Below, in pieces: positions 7,046-7,331 of a DNA stretch of 7,331 nucleotides (its first letter is position 1; each line of letters starts with the position of its first letter). Location of the stretch: NCBI GenBank assembly GCA_025354845.1, contig JANXMD010000237.1, forward strand, positions 1 to 7,331. Direction: 5' to 3'. Position numbers and translations under genes: made by a program. The stretch is from Verrucomicrobiota bacterium (lineage in GTDB: Bacteria > Verrucomicrobiota > Verrucomicrobiia > Limisphaerales > UBA9464). The notes beneath the pieces were generated by a model. It was not told where the DNA came from. It did no database searches and was given only the letters and a program-made list of their open reading frames with translations.

Positions 7046-7331
7046 ATGGGTTTTCAGTTCGGCCGATGCCAGCGGACGACCCGGGTGGCCTTCACCCTGG
7101 TTGAGCTCCTGCTTGTCGTCGTTCTGCTCGGGCTGCTTTTCTCGGCGGTTGTCTTCAATCTCGACTCGCTTCAGCGCGGCGCGCAGCTTGAAGAGGGCGC
7201 GGGTCAGGTGGAAACGCTGCTCCGCTTCGCCAGGGCCCGGGCTGCGGCGACCGGACGGCAGGTTCGGATTTCGTTTGGTTCTTCCGATCTGACGCCGCCC
7301 GGCACCGCCGCCTCCGCCTCCGCCTCCGCCT
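7046..7331 (+). CDS. gspH: GspH-like minor pseudopilin, 3'-truncated
   Basis: The first 95 codons of a gene that runs past the window end. The protein starts MGFQFGRCQRTTRVA, then a prepilin signature AFTLVELLLVVVLLGLLFSA. Cleavage is expected between Ala15 and Phe16, with Glu20 at mature +5; Ala at -1 is less usual than Gly. The next segment, 'GAQLEEGAGQVETLLRFARA' followed by 'RAAATGRQVRISF', matches the helix and first strand of GspH/FimT-type minor pseudopilins ('arAeAvatGr.V.l'). GspH belongs to the minor pseudopilins that form or stabilise the pseudopilus tip. The frame then enters a (Ala-Ser)n run encoded by a CCTCCG repeat at the window edge. The start is supported by AGGAG 7 nt upstream, and the 39 bp spacing from gspG places it in the same transcript. 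GspI or GspJ are less likely because of the ATGR motif, but the C-terminus is needed to decide. Confidence 0.85.
   Translation, partial: MGFQFGRCQRTTRVAFTLVELLLVVVLLGLLFSAVVFNLDSLQRGAQLEEGAGQVETLLRFARARAAATGRQVRISFGSSDLTPPGTAASASASA
7311..7331 (+). repeat. Hexanucleotide tandem repeat (CCTCCG)n, cut by window end
   Basis: Three and a half perfect copies of CCTCCG fill the last 21 bases and continue past the edge. In the gspH-like frame they encode alternating Ala-Ser. A six-base unit keeps the frame, so copy-number change would alter linker length without switching the gene off. Confidence 0.8.

Noticed and set aside
3453..7331. Type IV pilus (pilB-pilC-pilA) instead of a T2SS
   Set aside because: The third gene has the GspG-specific YPNEQEGGLDAL, WQGPYL, DPWG and acidic calcium-loop features, which type IV pilins lack.
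1..7331. CRISPR array, tRNA/rRNA, insertion sequence or attachment site
   Set aside because: No spaced direct repeats, RNA gene signatures, transposase motifs or terminal inverted repeats were seen on either strand.

Overview
This 7.3 kb, GC-rich window looks like a chromosomal stretch from a Verrucomicrobiota (PVC-superphylum) bacterium. The main evidence is a DUF1549/DUF1553 protein followed directly by a DUF1501 protein, a pairing that is expanded in Planctomycetota and Verrucomicrobiota. The wording of the DUF1553 C-terminus resembles verrucomicrobial members as I recall them. The phylum is an inference from protein style, not from a marker gene. All genes I can support lie on the + strand and coding density is high.

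Region 1 (1-3335) holds two genes 17 bp apart. The first is the 3' part of a large exported protein with the end of a DUF1549 domain (CxxCH motif), a discoidin-like insert and a full DUF1553 domain. The second is a complete DUF1501 protein of the alkaline phosphatase/sulfatase-like superfamily with a twin-arginine signal. Such pairs are common in PVC genomes, but their biochemical function is not established.

Region 2 (3453-7331) holds type II secretion (T2SS) genes in the order gspE, gspF, gspG, then a gspH-like pseudopilin cut by the window end. gspE is the cytoplasmic assembly ATPase, gspF the inner-membrane platform, gspG the major pseudopilin, and the last gene a minor pseudopilin. GspE powers assembly of GspG and minor pseudopilins on GspF into a periplasmic pseudopilus that pushes folded proteins through an outer-membrane secretin. 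The secretin, GspC/L/M, other minor pseudopilins and the prepilin peptidase are not in view.

The non-coding gaps are short: 17, 117, 29, 132 and 39 bp. The 132 bp gap before gspG contains a perfect small hairpin and a weak promoter-like match, so the pseudopilin genes may have their own transcription start. No RNA gene, mobile element or CRISPR array is visible. The window looks mostly like ordinary core/accessory PVC biology. The points worth a second look are the Tat-exported enzyme beside a T2SS, the degenerate N-terminal nucleotide-binding motif in GspE, the hexanucleotide Ala-Ser repeat in the last gene, and the structured gap before gspG.
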